The notes below the pieces were generated by a model. It did not search any database and had not been told where the DNA came from. It saw nothing but the letters and a program-made list of their open reading frames with translations. A program made the position numbers and the translations under genes. Positions 42,115-42,426 of a DNA stretch of 42,426 bases are shown piece by piece. How positions within the stretch are numbered: the first letter of the stretch is position 1; each line of letters begins with the position of its first letter. This stretch comes from Hyphomicrobiales bacterium (lineage in GTDB: Bacteria; Pseudomonadota; Alphaproteobacteria; Rhizobiales; Beijerinckiaceae), in assembly GCA_019247605.1 (NCBI GenBank), contig JAFBAS010000001.1, positions 1-42,426 of the forward strand, read 5' to 3'.

Positions 42115-42426
42115 ATGTCGTCGACTATCAAAAACTTCGCTTTGTCGTTTTGGGCTTTGTGTGCGGCGACGGCCATGGCAAGCATCGGTGCGAGCACCGG
42201 TACCCACGCGGCCAGCTCGCCCTGCGGCCTTTGCAGCACGGAAACGGCGACGCTCGACGGCTTCGGGCGGCTCTTGAACACGAAGCACCCTTCGGTCTGG
42301 GGCCGCATGGTCGAGGTCGACGGCAGCTACGATCCCCTCGGCCGTCTCACCGGGCAATCAAACCCCTATTTCCCCGCCGGGTTCGGCGGCTCGGATGCGA
42401 CCACCGGCTCGACCTATCATCAGTAT
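42115..42426 (+). CDS. Start of an exported protein, cut by the window end
   Basis: The frame opens at ATG 42115 and stays open for 104 codons to the end of the window. The first residues form a signal peptide (FALSFWALCAATAMASIGAS, cleavage near THAA). The mature start has ASSPCGLCSTETATLDGFGR, a CxxC pair, then LLNTKHPSVWGRMVEVDGSY and NPYFPAGFGGSD. GGAA precedes the ATG weakly. No family is recognised; an outer-membrane or secreted protein is likely. Confidence 0.55.
   Translation, partial: MSSTIKNFALSFWALCAATAMASIGASTGTHAASSPCGLCSTETATLDGFGRLLNTKHPSVWGRMVEVDGSYDPLGRLTGQSNPYFPAGFGGSDATTGSTYHQY

Overview
The window is high-GC DNA whose gene content fits an alphaproteobacterium, most likely order Hyphomicrobiales (Beijerinckiaceae- or Bradyrhizobium-like). 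The reasons are a glnB-glnA pair next to a fused NAD(P)H-hydrate repair gene, an HWE-type sensor kinase, Kup, a DUF2252-MgtC pair, and short rhizobial-type hypothetical proteins. Genus cannot be fixed from the sequence alone.

Layout. (1) 0-5.1 kb, all on the minus strand: a formylglycine-generating-enzyme-type protein with both catalytic cysteines, an HWE histidine kinase with a DUF4118 membrane domain, and the potassium transporter Kup. (2) 5.1-16.1 kb: an accessory, decaying region. It holds a HEPN/MtlR-like gene of lower GC, a tyrosine-integrase relic, paired TTGA-N6-TCAA sites, a frameshifted SDR gene, two orphan LivK-type binding proteins on either side of an IS256-family relic, an anion permease ended early by TAG, an MFS transporter, an IS630-family relic, a small ABM-like protein, and a tRNA-Lys with a recombinase-like tail against its 3' end. 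(3) 16.2-21.8 kb: a tight plus-strand CoA-dependent catabolic operon (SDR, MarR regulator, enoyl-CoA hydratase, acyl-CoA dehydrogenase, benzoate/aminobenzoate-type CoA ligase, Rid-family protein). A strong inverted-repeat operator lies just upstream. The set resembles 2-aminobenzoyl-CoA/salicylyl-CoA clusters, but the ring-attacking flavoenzyme is absent. (4) 21.8-23.6 kb: a coupled M50 site-2 protease and DUF2167 membrane protein. (5) 23.9-31.0 kb: an oligopeptide-type ABC importer (binding protein, two permeases, fused double ATPase) followed by a CocE/NonD S15-type hydrolase, all on the minus strand. (6) 31.3-36.4 kb: a small orphan protein, a TspO-like membrane protein, parE, an MgtC-like protein and a DUF2252 protein. 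(7) 36.6-40.3 kb: glnBA with a sigma-54-type promoter and a clear glnA terminator, divergent from the NAD(P)HX epimerase/dehydratase. (8) 40.5-42.4 kb: two LysR-type genes, the first only a DNA-binding domain preceded by a 15-bp tandem repeat, then the start of an exported protein cut by the window end.

How they work together (inference): the ABC importer and CocE hydrolase could bring in and cleave an amide or ester conjugate whose aromatic or acyl acid is then activated by the CoA ligase and processed by the operon under MarR control. The 5-16 kb block reads as an old island or repeated insertion zone next to tRNA-Lys that has since been eroded. No CRISPR array, rRNA gene or complete insertion sequence is visible.
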